DNA from: Acidovorax sp. FHTAMBA
Lineage (GTDB): Bacteria > Pseudomonadota > Gammaproteobacteria > Burkholderiales > Burkholderiaceae_C
Length of the DNA: 64,000 nt
Direction: 5' to 3'
NCBI RefSeq assembly: GCF_038958875.1
Contig: NZ_CP152407.1
Span: forward strand, 813,501 to 877,500
The notes under the pieces are model-generated. The model was given only the letters and a program-made list of their open reading frames with translations. It did not search any database and was not told where the DNA came from. This document shows, in pieces, positions 41,762-50,670 of this stretch. The translations under genes were made by a program, and so were the position numbers. Position 1 is the stretch's first letter; every line of letters starts with the position of its first letter.

Positions 41762-42853
41762 TCAGGGCCGCATGCTGGCGATATGCCCTGCACGTGGGTG
41801 GCCGCTGCCCGCCAGCACGCTGGCAAACAACGCCTGCGTGGCCTGGGGGCCTGCATGGTGCTGCACCACCAGCCAGGGCTGCGGCCCTGACGACACGGCG
41901 GCGCTGAACTGCTTCCTCGCTGCCACCAGGCGGTCGTTCAGGCCCTGGGCGCCCCAGTCGGCATGGCGCTTCTTGACCTGGGCGGGCGCAAAGAACATCA
42001 CCGGGCGCGGGCCGGGCAGTTGGCCCGCGCCGCCCAGATCGCCCACATGGCTCGCCCCCACCGAGCAGCTATAGGCCAGGCCGGTGACATGGGCGTGTAT
42101 GCGCTGGCGCAGGCCCACGCTGCCCGCGAAGTCGATATAGACGCTGGGCGTGGCGCCGTCGATGGTGTCCAGTGCGTCGTAGGTGACCACGCGGTGGTAG
42201 CAGCCCAGGCTTTCGCAAAACGCCACGTTGCCGGGCGAGGTGAGGCCGATGACCTCGATGCCCTCGCGCTGTGCGAGCTGGAACGCGGTGCCGTAGGCCG
42301 TCTTGCTCGACGCGCTGGACAGCAGCATGCGTTTTGCACCAAAGAACTGCTGGTCGGCCAGAAAGTCGTCAATGAGCCACGAGGTGATGAACAGCGGCCG
42401 CAGCAGGGCCTGCACATCCTCGTTGTCAGCGCGGTACAGCCCGTCGGTGCTGGTGCGCAGATAGTGGTTGTAGACCGCATGCAGGCCCGCGCGGTGGGCG
42501 GCGCCGTCGCTGAAGCCCGTCGGACTCACACGCGCTGGCGACAGCACGGCCTGGCTGGCCATCGGCCAGTAGCCATACAGGCGCTCACCCACGGCCACGG
42601 CCGGGTGCAGCGACTGCACCACAGTGCCGAAGCCCCACACGGGCACGATGCCCCAGCCGGCCTCGCCGGTGGGGAAGAACTGCCAGTAGTTCAGCATGTC
42701 GCCCAGCGCGGCATAGGTGATGTTGTTGGCTGTGAGGGCGAAGGACTCGACCCGCACGCGGACCTGGCCCTCGGCCAGCGGGGTGTCGTCGGTGGTCAAC
42801 AGGCGGGTGGTGGCCAGCTGGTCCTGGCGCACGAGAAGGGTGGTGGTGCTCAT
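41762..42853 (-). CDS. DUF2855 family protein
   Basis: A 363-residue cytoplasmic protein of the DUF2855 family, distantly like the MDR/zinc-alcohol-dehydrogenase fold: EGQVRVRVESFALTANNITYAA (28-49), GIVPVWGFGTVVQS, and a Rossmann-like MLLSSASSKTAYGTAF segment. Zinc ligands are absent, so it is probably a zinc-free NAD(P)H-dependent reductase or unknown. It lies downstream of ohr on the same strand but after the ohr terminator (42873-42901). Its 3' end converges on the chemotaxis receptor. Confidence 0.85.
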   Translation of the reverse strand: MSTTTLLVRQDQLATTRLLTTDDTPLAEGQVRVRVESFALTANNITYAALGDMLNYWQFFPTGEAGWGIVPVWGFGTVVQSLHPAVAVGERLYGYWPMASQAVLSPARVSPTGFSDGAAHRAGLHAVYNHYLRTSTDGLYRADNEDVQALLRPLFITSWLIDDFLADQQFFGAKRMLLSSASSKTAYGTAFQLAQREGIEVIGLTSPGNVAFCESLGCYHRVVTYDALDTIDGATPSVYIDFAGSVGLRQRIHAHVTGLAYSCSVGASHVGDLGGAGQLPGPRPVMFFAPAQVKKRHADWGAQGLNDRLVAARKQFSAAVSSGPQPWLVVQHHAGPQATQALFASVLAGSGHPRAGHIASMRP

Positions 42854-42872
42854 GCCGCCACGCTAAACGAAA

Positions 42873-42901
42873 CGGCCCGCTGGCTCAACACCAGCGGGCC
42901 G
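42873..42901 (-). terminator. intrinsic terminator after ohr
   Basis: Perfect 11-bp arms CGGCCCGCTGG and CCAGCGGGCCG with a 7-base loop; on the minus strand it is followed by TTTCGTTT. Confidence 0.8.
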
Positions 42902-42935
42902 CTTTGGTGACAGGACTGGCGCCCTGCCGTGTTAC

Positions 42936-43352
42936 TTACACCAGCGTGATGGTCACGTCGATGTTGCCGCGCGTGGCGTTGGAGTAGGGGCAGACCTGGT
43001 GGGCCGCGTCCACCAGCTTCTGGGCGGTCTCCTTGTCCAGGCCGGGCAGGCTGATGGCCAGGCGGGCAGCGATGCCGTAGGCGTTCGGGATGGGGCCCAG
43101 GTCCACTTCCGCGTCGATGGACACGTCTTGCGGCACGGGAATGCCGATCTTGCCGCCCACAGCCTTCATCGCGCCGATGAAGCAGGCGGCGTAGCCGGAG
43201 GCAAACAGCTGCTCGGGGTTGGTGCCGGTGCCGGCCGTGCCGGGCGAGGACAGCTTGACTTCCAGGCGGCCGTCATCGGTCTTGGCGGCGCCATCGCGGC
43301 CACCGGTCACGTGCGACTTGGCGGTGTACAGGACTTTTTCGAGCTTGGTCAT
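42936..43352 (-). CDS. ohr: organic hydroperoxide resistance protein Ohr
   Basis: A 138-residue OsmC/Ohr peroxidase with both catalytic cysteines: C57 (GYAACFIGA) and C121 (HQVCPYSNATRGN), plus the supporting R19 and E47. It reduces organic and lipid hydroperoxides using lipoyl thiols. The start MTKLEKVLYTAKSHVTGGRDG at 43352 is the family start. The ohrR regulator lies 72 bases upstream on the same strand, and a terminator follows. Confidence 0.95.
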   Translation of the reverse strand: MTKLEKVLYTAKSHVTGGRDGAAKTDDGRLEVKLSSPGTAGTGTNPEQLFASGYAACFIGAMKAVGGKIGIPVPQDVSIDAEVDLGPIPNAYGIAARLAISLPGLDKETAQKLVDAAHQVCPYSNATRGNIDVTITLV

Positions 43353-43424
43353 GGTGTCTTCCTTGCGGTTGTTGCCCACTGGCGGGCGGTGGAGGGAATC
43401 GGTTCTTGCGTTGTCTGAAGGCCG

Positions 43425-43889
43425 TCAGCGTTGCTCGCTAAGCCGGTCTCGCAGTTGCTTGAGTTCGGTGGTCAGGGCCGTCAGCTCGGCAATCGAGCAC
43501 TGGCTGCTTTGCAGCACGCACGGTGGAATGGCTTCGGCCTGGTTGCGCAGCGCGCGGCCTTGCGACGTGAGGGTGATGCGCACGCGGCGCTCGTCCTGCA
43601 CATCGCGTAGCCGGGCAATGTGGCCCTGCGCCTCCAGGCGTTTGAGCAGCGGCGTGAGCGTGCCGGAGTCGAGAAACAGGCGCTCGCCCAGCTCGGACAC
43701 GGTCACGCCGTCCTGTTCCCACAACACCAGCATCACGAGGTACTGCGGGTAGGTCAGGCCGATGTGGTCGAGCAGGGGCTTGTAGAGCTTGGTCATCGCC
43801 AGCGAGGCGGAATACAGCGCAAAGCAGACCTGGTTGTCCAGCCGCAGGATGGCGGGGCTGGGGGTGGAGGGGGTGCTGTGGCTGGGCAT
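43425..43889 (-). CDS. ohrR: MarR family peroxide sensor OhrR
   Basis: A 154-residue MarR protein of the OhrR group: the redox cysteine is C22 in NQVCFALYSAS, followed by the helix PLLDHIGLTYPQYLVML and a winged helix with LSELGERLFLDSGTLTPLLK-like sequence (VSELGERLFLDSGTLTPLL). Oxidation by organic peroxides should release DNA. The start at 43889 gives the normal length. A 24-bp perfect palindrome lies 20 bases upstream, so it represses itself and probably ohr behind it. Confidence 0.93.
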   Translation of the reverse strand: MPSHSTPSTPSPAILRLDNQVCFALYSASLAMTKLYKPLLDHIGLTYPQYLVMLVLWEQDGVTVSELGERLFLDSGTLTPLLKRLEAQGHIARLRDVQDERRVRITLTSQGRALRNQAEAIPPCVLQSSQCSIAELTALTTELKQLRDRLSEQR

Positions 43890-43908
43890 GGGGTGAATTG
43901 TGAGCGTG

Positions 43909-43932
43909 AATTCAATTGCGCGCAATTGAATT
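43909..43932. promoter_or_regulatory. OhrR operator
   Basis: Perfect 24-bp palindrome with half-site AATTCAATTGCG, just upstream of ohrR in an otherwise GC-rich region. The AATTG/CAATT core is like known OhrR boxes. Confidence 0.85.
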
Positions 43933-44051
43933 GTGAAAAACTTTGTTAATGGATGGGTTTGTGTCGGTGGGGGAGCGGCGCCGCGCCATCGGTGCTATTC
44001 GCGCGTCCCGCTGGCGCAGGCGGGGGCGCTGTGCCCCTTCACTCTCGGGAA

Positions 44052-44117
44052 ATTGCTATCAATAGCAGAGCTGCTGGTGCATGATTCATATGCGCTAGCG
44101 GCCGATTGGGCTTTAAA
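44052..44117 (-). repeat. dispersed hairpin repeat, degenerate copy
   Basis: On the minus strand: CGGCCGCTAGCGCATATGAA, then CATGCACCAGCAGCTC and GCTATTGATAGCAATTT. The blocks are kept but the hairpin arms are mutated. Confidence 0.5.
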
Positions 44118-44159
44118 TTTGGCATGTAGTAGTTCGGGCGACGACGAACCACCAGGCCC

Positions 44160-44993
44160 TCAGCGCCCGCTGAACTGCGCGGGCCGGCGCTCGACAAATG
44201 CGCGCACGCCTTCGGCCGCATCCTCGCTGTTGGCCAGTTGCTTCTGCACCGGGATGAAGTCCGCCACCGCAGCCGCCTGGCCTTGCTCGATGGCCTTGAG
44301 CACATTCAGGCGCGTGGCCACCACCGCGCGCGGCGCCTGTGCGGCAATGCGCTGGGCAATCGCCAATGCCTCGTCCAGTTCCTGGCCAGCCGGCACCACT
44401 TTCTGCACAAAGTTCAGCCGGTACGCCTCGGCGCTGCCAAACTCGTCGGCCGTCAGCAGGTGCAGCAGCGCATTGCCCGTGCCGGCGCGCTCGGCCATGC
44501 GCAGCGTGGCGCCGCCCGTGGCCATGATGCCGCGCTGCACCTCCATCTGCGAGAAGCGGCAGTTGTCGGCCGCCACCACGATGTCCGCGCCCAGCATCAG
44601 CTCGATGCCCACCGTGAAGCAGATGCCCTTGACCGCCACCACCATGGGCTTGGTGCGGCGCCGGTAGCCGGGCAGGCCGTAGTCGTGCGGCTCAACCAGG
44701 CCTTCAGGGATGGCTTTCTCGCCGCGCTGCATGTAGGCGCTCACAGCGGGCAGGTCCAGTCCGGCCGTGAAGTGGTCACCCATGGCATGCAGCACACCGA
44801 CGCGCAACTCGGGGTCATCGTCGAGGCGGGTGTAAGCCTCGGCCAGCTGGCGGAACATGGGGGGTGTCCAGCCGTTGCGCTTGGCCGGGCGGTTGATGCC
44901 TATCAGCAGTACGTGGCCGAGCACCAGGGTGTCTATGCAGCCCTCGGGCGGGGGCATGGTGCTGGATGGTGTGGTGGTGTTGGCTTCTGACAT
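44160..44993 (-). CDS. enoyl-CoA hydratase/crotonase family protein
   Basis: A 277-residue crotonase: INRPAKRNGWTPPMFRQLAE (about 34-53), the oxyanion segment HFTAGLDLPA, and GICFTVGIELMLGADIVVAA. Of the two usual acidic catalytic residues of hydratases, the second is at VQRGIMATGG (glutamine-arginine), so isomerase or hydrolase activity is possible. AAGGAGA stands ahead of the ATG at 44993. It lies downstream of 3-hydroxybutyryl-CoA dehydrogenase with 208 bases including a GC-rich block repeat between. Confidence 0.85.
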   Translation of the reverse strand: MSEANTTTPSSTMPPPEGCIDTLVLGHVLLIGINRPAKRNGWTPPMFRQLAEAYTRLDDDPELRVGVLHAMGDHFTAGLDLPAVSAYMQRGEKAIPEGLVEPHDYGLPGYRRRTKPMVVAVKGICFTVGIELMLGADIVVAADNCRFSQMEVQRGIMATGGATLRMAERAGTGNALLHLLTADEFGSAEAYRLNFVQKVVPAGQELDEALAIAQRIAAQAPRAVVATRLNVLKAIEQGQAAAVADFIPVQKQLANSEDAAEGVRAFVERRPAQFSGR

Positions 44994-45133
44994 GGCCGGG
45001 TCTCCTTTTCGTTTCCACGATTGAAAACCCGGCGCGCCGACTGCGCCGTCCCCTGGGGGACAACGCATGTGCGCAGCGCTCCCATGCGGCCGCGGCTTCA
45101 AAAACCGGCGCGGCGCCTTACCAGTGCCCCCGC

Positions 45134-45201
45134 GCAAGGGCCGCCCCGCCGCGCTGGGGGCGTCCCCCTGCTAGGGGGAAGGCGCGAAGCGACTCAGGGG
45201 G
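45134..45201 (+). repeat. GC-rich block repeat, copy C
   Basis: GCAAGGGCCGCCCCGCCGCG, CTGGGGGCGTCCCCCTGCTA, GGGGGAAGGCGCG and ACTCAGGGGG. It abuts the stop codon of the 3-hydroxybutyryl-CoA dehydrogenase gene. Confidence 0.8.
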
Positions 45202-46050
45202 TTAGTAGGTATACACGCCCTGCCCAGTCTTGCGGCCCAGGCGGCCCGCAGCCACCATTTCCTTGAGCAGCGGGCAGGGACGGTACTTGCTGTCGCCAAA
45301 CTCGGTCAGGTACACGTCCATCACCGCCAGGCACACATCCAGGCCGATCATGTCCGCCAGTGCCAGCGGGCCGATGGGCTGGTTGCAGCCCAGTTTCATG
45401 CCGGCGTCGATGTCCTCGGGCGTGGCCAGGCCTTCGGCCAGCACGAAGAAGGCCTCGTTGATCATGGGCACCAGGATCCGGTTGACCACAAAGCCGGGCG
45501 CGTTCTTCACGGTGATGGGGCTCTTGCCCAGCGCCTCGGCCAGGGCCTTCACGGCGTCGTGCGTGGCATCGCTGGTCTGCAGGCCACGGATGATCTCCAC
45601 CAGCGCCATCATGGGCACGGGGTTGAAGAAGTGCATGCCGATGAACTTGTCGGCGCGGCCGGTGGCGGCGGCCAGCTTGGTGATGGAGATGGACGAGGTG
45701 TTCGATGCGATCAGCACCTCGGGCGCCACGATGGCGTCCACCTGCTTCAGGATCTTGAGCTTGAGCTCGTAGTTTTCGGTGGCGGCCTCGATCACCAATT
45801 GCGCGGCTTTGAGGTCGTCGTAGCTGGTGGAGGTCTTGATGCGGCCCAGCGCGGCGGCCTTGTCGGCCTCGGTGATCTTTTCTTTCTTGATCAGGCGGTC
45901 CAGGCTGCCGGCCACGGTGGCCAGGCCTTTTTGCACTGCAGCATCCGAGATATCCACCATCACCACGTTGATGCCCGACACCGCACAGGCCTGTGCAATG
46001 CCGTTGCCCATGGTGCCTGCGCCGATGATGCCTACGGTCTGAATCGTCAT
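45202..46050 (-). CDS. 3-hydroxybutyryl-CoA dehydrogenase
   Basis: A 282-residue 3-hydroxyacyl-CoA dehydrogenase: NAD site GIIGAGTMGNGIAQ (7-20), catalytic H140 in MHFFNPVPMM, and the C-terminal dimerisation domain ending GRKTGQGVYTY. It interconverts 3-hydroxyacyl- and acetoacetyl-CoA with NAD(P). The ATG at 46050 is the family start; a slightly longer frame begins at 46068. With the downstream crotonase it makes a small beta-oxidation-type unit. Confidence 0.93.
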   Translation of the reverse strand: MTIQTVGIIGAGTMGNGIAQACAVSGINVVMVDISDAAVQKGLATVAGSLDRLIKKEKITEADKAAALGRIKTSTSYDDLKAAQLVIEAATENYELKLKILKQVDAIVAPEVLIASNTSSISITKLAAATGRADKFIGMHFFNPVPMMALVEIIRGLQTSDATHDAVKALAEALGKSPITVKNAPGFVVNRILVPMINEAFFVLAEGLATPEDIDAGMKLGCNQPIGPLALADMIGLDVCLAVMDVYLTEFGDSKYRPCPLLKEMVAAGRLGRKTGQGVYTY

Positions 46051-46292
46051 ATAGAGAGCTCTCTTCAAAGTGAAACGGATGGGCGGAATGGTAAGGCGAA
46101 TCGCACGACCGTTCGGTTATCGTGGCCCGGCGCCGCTCTCACAACTCTCCTGGCGTCGTGCCGTGCCTGCAGTGCTACCCGTACTGCCTGCGGCGCGGCG
46201 CCTGGCCAGAACCGCCTTGCCGGGTTGTGTGAGCAGCGCTTCACACCACATAACCAACCCGCCACACAGCATGGCGGAGGAGACAAGACAGC

Positions 46293-47882
46293 ATGTTCGA
46301 TTACATCGTCATTGGCGGCGGTTCAGCGGGTTCTGTGCTGGCGGGCCGCCTGACCGAAGACCCCGCAGTGCGCGTCTGCCTGCTGGAGGCAGGGCCGGCA
46401 GACAAGAGTGTGCTCATCCACTGCCCCGCCGGGCTGGCGGTGATGGCCAAGTTCGAGCTCAACGGCTGGGGCCTGAACACCACGCCGCAGGCCGGACTGA
46501 ACAACCGCCGGGGGTTTCAGCCACGGGGCAAGGTGCTGGGCGGCTCCAGCTCCATCAACGCCATGGTCTACATCCGGGGGCAGCATGCCGACTACGACCA
46601 CTGGGCAGCCCAGGGCAACCCCGGCTGGGGCTGGGAGGACGTGAAACCCTACTTTCTGCGCGCGGAAAACAACGAGCGCGGCTCCGACGCCTGGCACGGT
46701 CAAGGCGGGCCGTTCAATGTGGCCGACTTGCGCGCCCCCCACCGGTTCAGCCAATACTTCACCGACGCGGGTGTGCAGGCCGGCCACCCGCACAACACCG
46801 ACTTCAACGGCGCCACGCAGGAAGGCGTGGGCCTGTACCAGGTCACCCACAAGAATGGCGAGCGGCACAGCGCGGCCAAGGGCTACCTCACGCCGCACCT
46901 GGCGCGGCCCAATCTGCAGGTCGTCACCGGGGCGCACGCCACCCGCATCGTGTTCGAAGGCAAACGTGCCGTGGGCGTGGAATACCGCCAGGGCGGCTCG
47001 CTGCACCACCTGAAGGCCAGTCGCGAGGTGCTGCTGAGCGCGGGCGCGTTGATATCGCCCCAGTTGCTGATGCTGTCGGGCGTGGGGGCGGCGGCGCACT
47101 TGCAGCAGCACGGCATCCCCGTGCTGCACGATCTGCCCGGCGTAGGCCAGCACCTGCACGACCACCCCGATGTGGTGCAGGTGCTGGACGCCCCCGATCT
47201 GAAGGACCTCTTCGGCCTGTCGCTGTCGGGCATGGCGAAGACGCTGAGCGGCATCCTGGAGTGGCGCAAGCACCGCACAGGCATGCTGACCACCAACTTT
47301 GCCGAAGCGGGCGGCTTCATCAAGAGCGACCCGTCCGAGCCCGCGCCCGACCTGCAGCTGCACTTTGTGATCGGCAAGCTGGTGGATCACGGCCGCAAGA
47401 CGGTGTTCGGCCACGGCTACTCGGCCCATGTGTGCCTGCTGCAGCCCAGGAGCCGCGGCGCCGTCTCGTTGGCAGGCCGTGACCCCATGAAATTGCCGTT
47501 GGTGGACCCCAACTTTTTTGGCGACGCCGATGACATGCAGCGCATGGTGCGCGGCTTCAAGCGCACGCGCGAGATCCTGGCGCAACCGGCGCTCGCAAAG
47601 TTCGGTGCCAAGGAGCTGGCAGCATCGGCCAGTGCGCGCACCGATGCGGAGATTGAGCAGTTCATCCGCCAGTACGCCGACACCATCTACCACCCCGTGG
47701 GTACCTGCCGCATGGGGCCTGGGCCGCTGGATGTGGTGGATGCCGAACTGCGTGTGCATGGCCTTTCGGGCCTGCGTGTGGTGGACGCGTCCATCATGCC
47801 GCGCATCGTGAGCGGCAACACCAATGCGCCCACGGTGATGATTGCGGAAAAAGCGGTGGACCTGCTGCGCGCCGCGCCGTGA
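46293..47882 (+). CDS. GMC family FAD-dependent oxidoreductase (choline/alcohol dehydrogenase-like)
   Basis: A 529-residue GMC oxidoreductase: IVIGGGSAGSVLAGRL (5-20) for FAD, GGSSSINAMVYIRG, LSAGALISPQLLMLSG, and the C-terminal active site YHPVGTCRMG (histidine near 467) with IMPRIVSGNTNAPTVMIAEK. The family oxidises alcohols or choline; with betaine genes absent, an aliphatic alcohol is more likely. It diverges from the 3-hydroxybutyryl-CoA dehydrogenase across a 242-base region that contains ACCGTTCGGT, a possible TetR-type half-palindrome. Confidence 0.9.
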   Translation: MFDYIVIGGGSAGSVLAGRLTEDPAVRVCLLEAGPADKSVLIHCPAGLAVMAKFELNGWGLNTTPQAGLNNRRGFQPRGKVLGGSSSINAMVYIRGQHADYDHWAAQGNPGWGWEDVKPYFLRAENNERGSDAWHGQGGPFNVADLRAPHRFSQYFTDAGVQAGHPHNTDFNGATQEGVGLYQVTHKNGERHSAAKGYLTPHLARPNLQVVTGAHATRIVFEGKRAVGVEYRQGGSLHHLKASREVLLSAGALISPQLLMLSGVGAAAHLQQHGIPVLHDLPGVGQHLHDHPDVVQVLDAPDLKDLFGLSLSGMAKTLSGILEWRKHRTGMLTTNFAEAGGFIKSDPSEPAPDLQLHFVIGKLVDHGRKTVFGHGYSAHVCLLQPRSRGAVSLAGRDPMKLPLVDPNFFGDADDMQRMVRGFKRTREILAQPALAKFGAKELAASASARTDAEIEQFIRQYADTIYHPVGTCRMGPGPLDVVDAELRVHGLSGLRVVDASIMPRIVSGNTNAPTVMIAEKAVDLLRAAP

Positions 47883-48070
47883 ACAATTTCACGTTTGGCG
47901 CCCGGAGCGCGATTTTTAAGGTTTTCAAAGGGTCTGCTTAAGGAGTTTTTAACAGGCAAAAGCGCGGCGAATTTCTAGACTTCTTGGCATGGAAACGGGT
48001 GCATGGTGCACCCGGCCCGGCGCCAGAAAAAAGGCGCTGAAAGAGCCCACCGGGGCCATGAAAGAACGTG

Positions 48071-48808
48071 ATGAAGATTGATGCCCGCGAAATTGCCGCA
48101 CTGACCCAAGCCCAGCCCGCAGCCCCCCGCATGGACATGTACGCCAGCATCCACAAGGCGCTGCGCGCCTTCATGGCCGACACGCTGCTGGGCCTGGGCC
48201 GCATGGATGTGGACGACGACCTGGAGTTTGCCCACACCTGCGACCGCGTGATGCAGCTGCTGGACCTGTGCCGCGCCCACCTGCACCACGAGAACCAGTT
48301 TGTGCACGCCGCCATGGAGGCGCGCCTGCCCGGCTCCAGCCAGAGCATTGCCGGTGAACATGTGGAGCACGAACAGGCCATTACGGCCCTGGCCGACGGG
48401 GTGAACCACCTGATGGCCTGTGCCAAGCCCGCACGCCCCGCCGCCACCCTGGCCCTGTACCGCCAGCTGGCGCTGTTTGTGGCGCACAACTTCGAGCACA
48501 TGCACGAGGAAGAGACTGCGCACAACCGCGTGCTGTGGCAGTGCTACACCGACGCTGAACTGGCGGGCGTGCACGACGCGCTGGTGGCCTCGATCCCCCC
48601 GCACGAAATGATGGTGGTGGCCCGCTGGATGGTGCCCTACATGTCACCGGCCGAGCGCACGGCCATGCTGTCGGACATGCAGCAACATGCGCCCGCCCCT
48701 GTGCTCGCCGCAGTGCTGGTACAGGTGCAGCCGCACCTCACGCAGCCCGAATGGACCAAGCTGATGCGCAGCCTGGCCCTGCCGGTGGTGCCAGGTCTGG
48801 CGCACTGA
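48071..48808 (+). CDS. hemerythrin-like HHE domain protein
   Basis: A 245-residue protein. The N-terminal half has metal-ligand spacing of an HHE hemerythrin bundle: H28, H70-xxx-E74 (HLHHE), H97/H100, H139, H143/H145 with E147 in HMHEEE. The C-terminal 80 residues are helical with MVPYMSPAERTAMLSDM. Such proteins bind a di-iron centre and sense or store oxygen, NO or iron. ATG 48071 is used; the GTG at 48068 is equally possible. It converges on the PNPOx-GAF gene with six bases between. Confidence 0.8.
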   Translation: MKIDAREIAALTQAQPAAPRMDMYASIHKALRAFMADTLLGLGRMDVDDDLEFAHTCDRVMQLLDLCRAHLHHENQFVHAAMEARLPGSSQSIAGEHVEHEQAITALADGVNHLMACAKPARPAATLALYRQLALFVAHNFEHMHEEETAHNRVLWQCYTDAELAGVHDALVASIPPHEMMVVARWMVPYMSPAERTAMLSDMQQHAPAPVLAAVLVQVQPHLTQPEWTKLMRSLALPVVPGLAH

Positions 48809-48814
48809 GAGAAC

Positions 48815-50167
48815 TCAGGCTTCCTCCAGCACCACCGGGCGCAGCACGCACAGCCGAAAGCGCCCGCGCCCCGTTTTTTCGATGTGGATGTGCGGGCAGT
48901 TCTCCTGCAGGCGGCGCTGCAGCAATAGCAGGCGGGCCTCCAGGTTGTCGGCCACATCGGGCAGGCGCAGGGCGGGGTCCAGCCGCAGTTCGCGGTTGGT
49001 GAAGTCCACGCGCCCGGTGTGCTGGTGGTCGCGCAGCAGCTTCCAGACAATGGCGCCCGCCACGCCCTTGATCAGGTAGTCGTCGTTGATGAACACGCTG
49101 TCGTTGGCCGCAAAGTGGCGCACCCGCAGCGCGCTGCCGCTCACCGGCGGTGCCGCTATTGGAGTAGGCAGCGGCTCGGGCGTATCGGGCGCGGCCTGCA
49201 GCAGGTCGATGGCGGCGGCCAGCTGGCCCGCAATGCCCACCAGCAGGTCTTCATCCTCGAAGCCAAAGCGCATGTCCTCGGGGCTCTCGGCAAACAGCAC
49301 ACCCAGTAGGCGCCCGGCCGACAGCAGCGGCACCGCCACCTGGCTGTGCGGCTCGGGCAGGCCGGGGTAGGGGATGTCCAGGCCGCGCAACGGGGGCGCA
49401 TCGGGTGTGGCATGCGCGTCCATGCTTTCGCGGATGGCATGGCTGTACAGGGCGGCGTGCGTCATGTGGCTGATGCGCACCGGCGTGCGCTCGCGCGCAG
49501 CCATGCCGATCACTCCCTGACCCAGCCGGATTTCTGAACCCACGCCCGACGTGGCATAGCCGCAGCTGGCCACCGTGTAGAGCTGCTGGGCGCTGGCGTC
49601 CAGCATCAGCACCATGGCGTGCTGGATGCCCAGCTTGTCCTGCAGGCCCTGCAGTGCGCATTGCAGCAATTCGTCCAGCCCCGAGCAGCGCGCGATGCTC
49701 TCGCTGCACAGGCGCAGCGTGTGCAGCAACCCGGAACGCGGCGCCGGTGCCGGCAGGCCTTCGCCCGCCACCGATTCGATGCGCTCCACCGCGTAGATGT
49801 CGGCCCCTTTGAGTTCAAACACCTCGGCCATGCCCGCATGCGACGCAATGCCCGCCAGCTGCGCGCGCATGCTTTCGAACACCGGCCCGCTGTCTTCGGT
49901 GCGTTCGTACAGCAGGTGCAGGCGGTAGAAATGGGCGGTGACTGGGTCCAGCACCAGCACCGACGCGCGCGGGTTGCGCACGATGTTCTGGCGGGTCTTG
50001 TTGAAGAACTGGAACGACAGTGCCACATGCACCGCATCCACATAGACCACCTGCGAGATGTAGGCCACGTTGGGTGTGCCGTCAGGGTCGCAGGTCGCCA
50101 TAATGGCGGGAATCGCCCCTTCCAGGCAGGGGCGGATGCTGTGCAGGGACGGCGCTGCGGTGCTCAT
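48815..50167 (-). CDS. PNPOx-like / GAF / C-terminal winged-helix-like fusion protein
   Basis: A 450-residue protein with three parts. Residues 1-140 are a pyridoxamine-phosphate-oxidase-like split barrel (IPAIMATCDPDGTPNVAYIS, RNPRASVLVLDP). Residues about 150-320 are a GAF sensor domain (LGIQHAMVLMLDASAQQLYT, GQGVIGMAARERTPVRI). Residues 345-450 look like a winged-helix domain (FTNRELRLDPALRLPDVADN, then IEKTGRGRFRLCV), perhaps DNA binding. A flavin-linked sensor regulator is likely but unproven. The ATG overlaps the stop of a second split-barrel gene (ATGA), which overlaps an ABC permease the same way, so three unlike proteins are made together. Confidence 0.75.
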   Translation of the reverse strand: MSTAAPSLHSIRPCLEGAIPAIMATCDPDGTPNVAYISQVVYVDAVHVALSFQFFNKTRQNIVRNPRASVLVLDPVTAHFYRLHLLYERTEDSGPVFESMRAQLAGIASHAGMAEVFELKGADIYAVERIESVAGEGLPAPAPRSGLLHTLRLCSESIARCSGLDELLQCALQGLQDKLGIQHAMVLMLDASAQQLYTVASCGYATSGVGSEIRLGQGVIGMAARERTPVRISHMTHAALYSHAIRESMDAHATPDAPPLRGLDIPYPGLPEPHSQVAVPLLSAGRLLGVLFAESPEDMRFGFEDEDLLVGIAGQLAAAIDLLQAAPDTPEPLPTPIAAPPVSGSALRVRHFAANDSVFINDDYLIKGVAGAIVWKLLRDHQHTGRVDFTNRELRLDPALRLPDVADNLEARLLLLQRRLQENCPHIHIEKTGRGRFRLCVLRPVVLEEA

Positions 50168-50670
50168 GGCAGCGGTACGGGTGGCGTGGGCGGCGTACAC
50201 AACTGCGCGCCTGCGCGCGGGCCTGGGGTCTGGTCGAACGCGCTGGTGGGGGTGAAGGTCACTGCGACCACATCCTGCAGCGGCGCCGCCAGCATGGCGC
50301 CCACATACTGCGGGCCGTAGCCGACCTGGCCCACCTCCTGCACCATGGACTGCAGGTAGGCCTGCAACACCGGCAAGTCGCCGTCATGGGCTGGGCGCTG
50401 TGTGGCCCGGTGTGCCTTGAGCTGCAGCGTCTGGTGGGTGGATGGCACGCTGAACACCACGGCAATCTCGCCGGTGTGCGCAATGTCTTGCAGCAACTGC
50501 TCGGACTGGCTGCGCCGCAGGTACACCGTGACCTCCTGCCCATCGCCGCTGATGTGGCTGCCCACGGCGCGCATGATGCTCGGCCGCAGGGCCGCGTCGC
50601 GTGACGCCACGATGGCCGAAACGCCCTTGGCCACCATGGCGATATGGCTGGGGCCGAGCAGCGCGGTCAT
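50164..50670 (-). CDS. pyridoxamine 5'-phosphate oxidase-like split-barrel protein
   Basis: A 168-residue protein with the flavin-reductase-like split-barrel pattern: HIAMVAKGVSAIVASRDAAL (8-27), ISGDGQEVTVYLRRSQSEQL, GEIAVVFSVPSTHQTLQLK and YGPQYVGAMLAAPLQDVVAV. It has no signal peptide. Its start overlaps the stop of the ABC permease (ATGA) and its stop overlaps the PNPOx-GAF start. It might handle flavin or heme; no function can be given with confidence. Confidence 0.75.
   Translation of the reverse strand: MTALLGPSHIAMVAKGVSAIVASRDAALRPSIMRAVGSHISGDGQEVTVYLRRSQSEQLLQDIAHTGEIAVVFSVPSTHQTLQLKAHRATQRPAHDGDLPVLQAYLQSMVQEVGQVGYGPQYVGAMLAAPLQDVVAVTFTPTSAFDQTPGPRAGAQLCTPPTPPVPLP

Noticed and set aside
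46100..46140. ACCGTTCGGT as TetR operator before the GMC oxidoreductase
   Set aside because: Arms of only four bases and no TetR gene nearby.
47893..47920. Short GCGC/GCGC hairpin followed by ATTTTTAA after the GMC oxidoreductase gene
   Set aside because: Only four-base arms; possible terminator but not supported enough.
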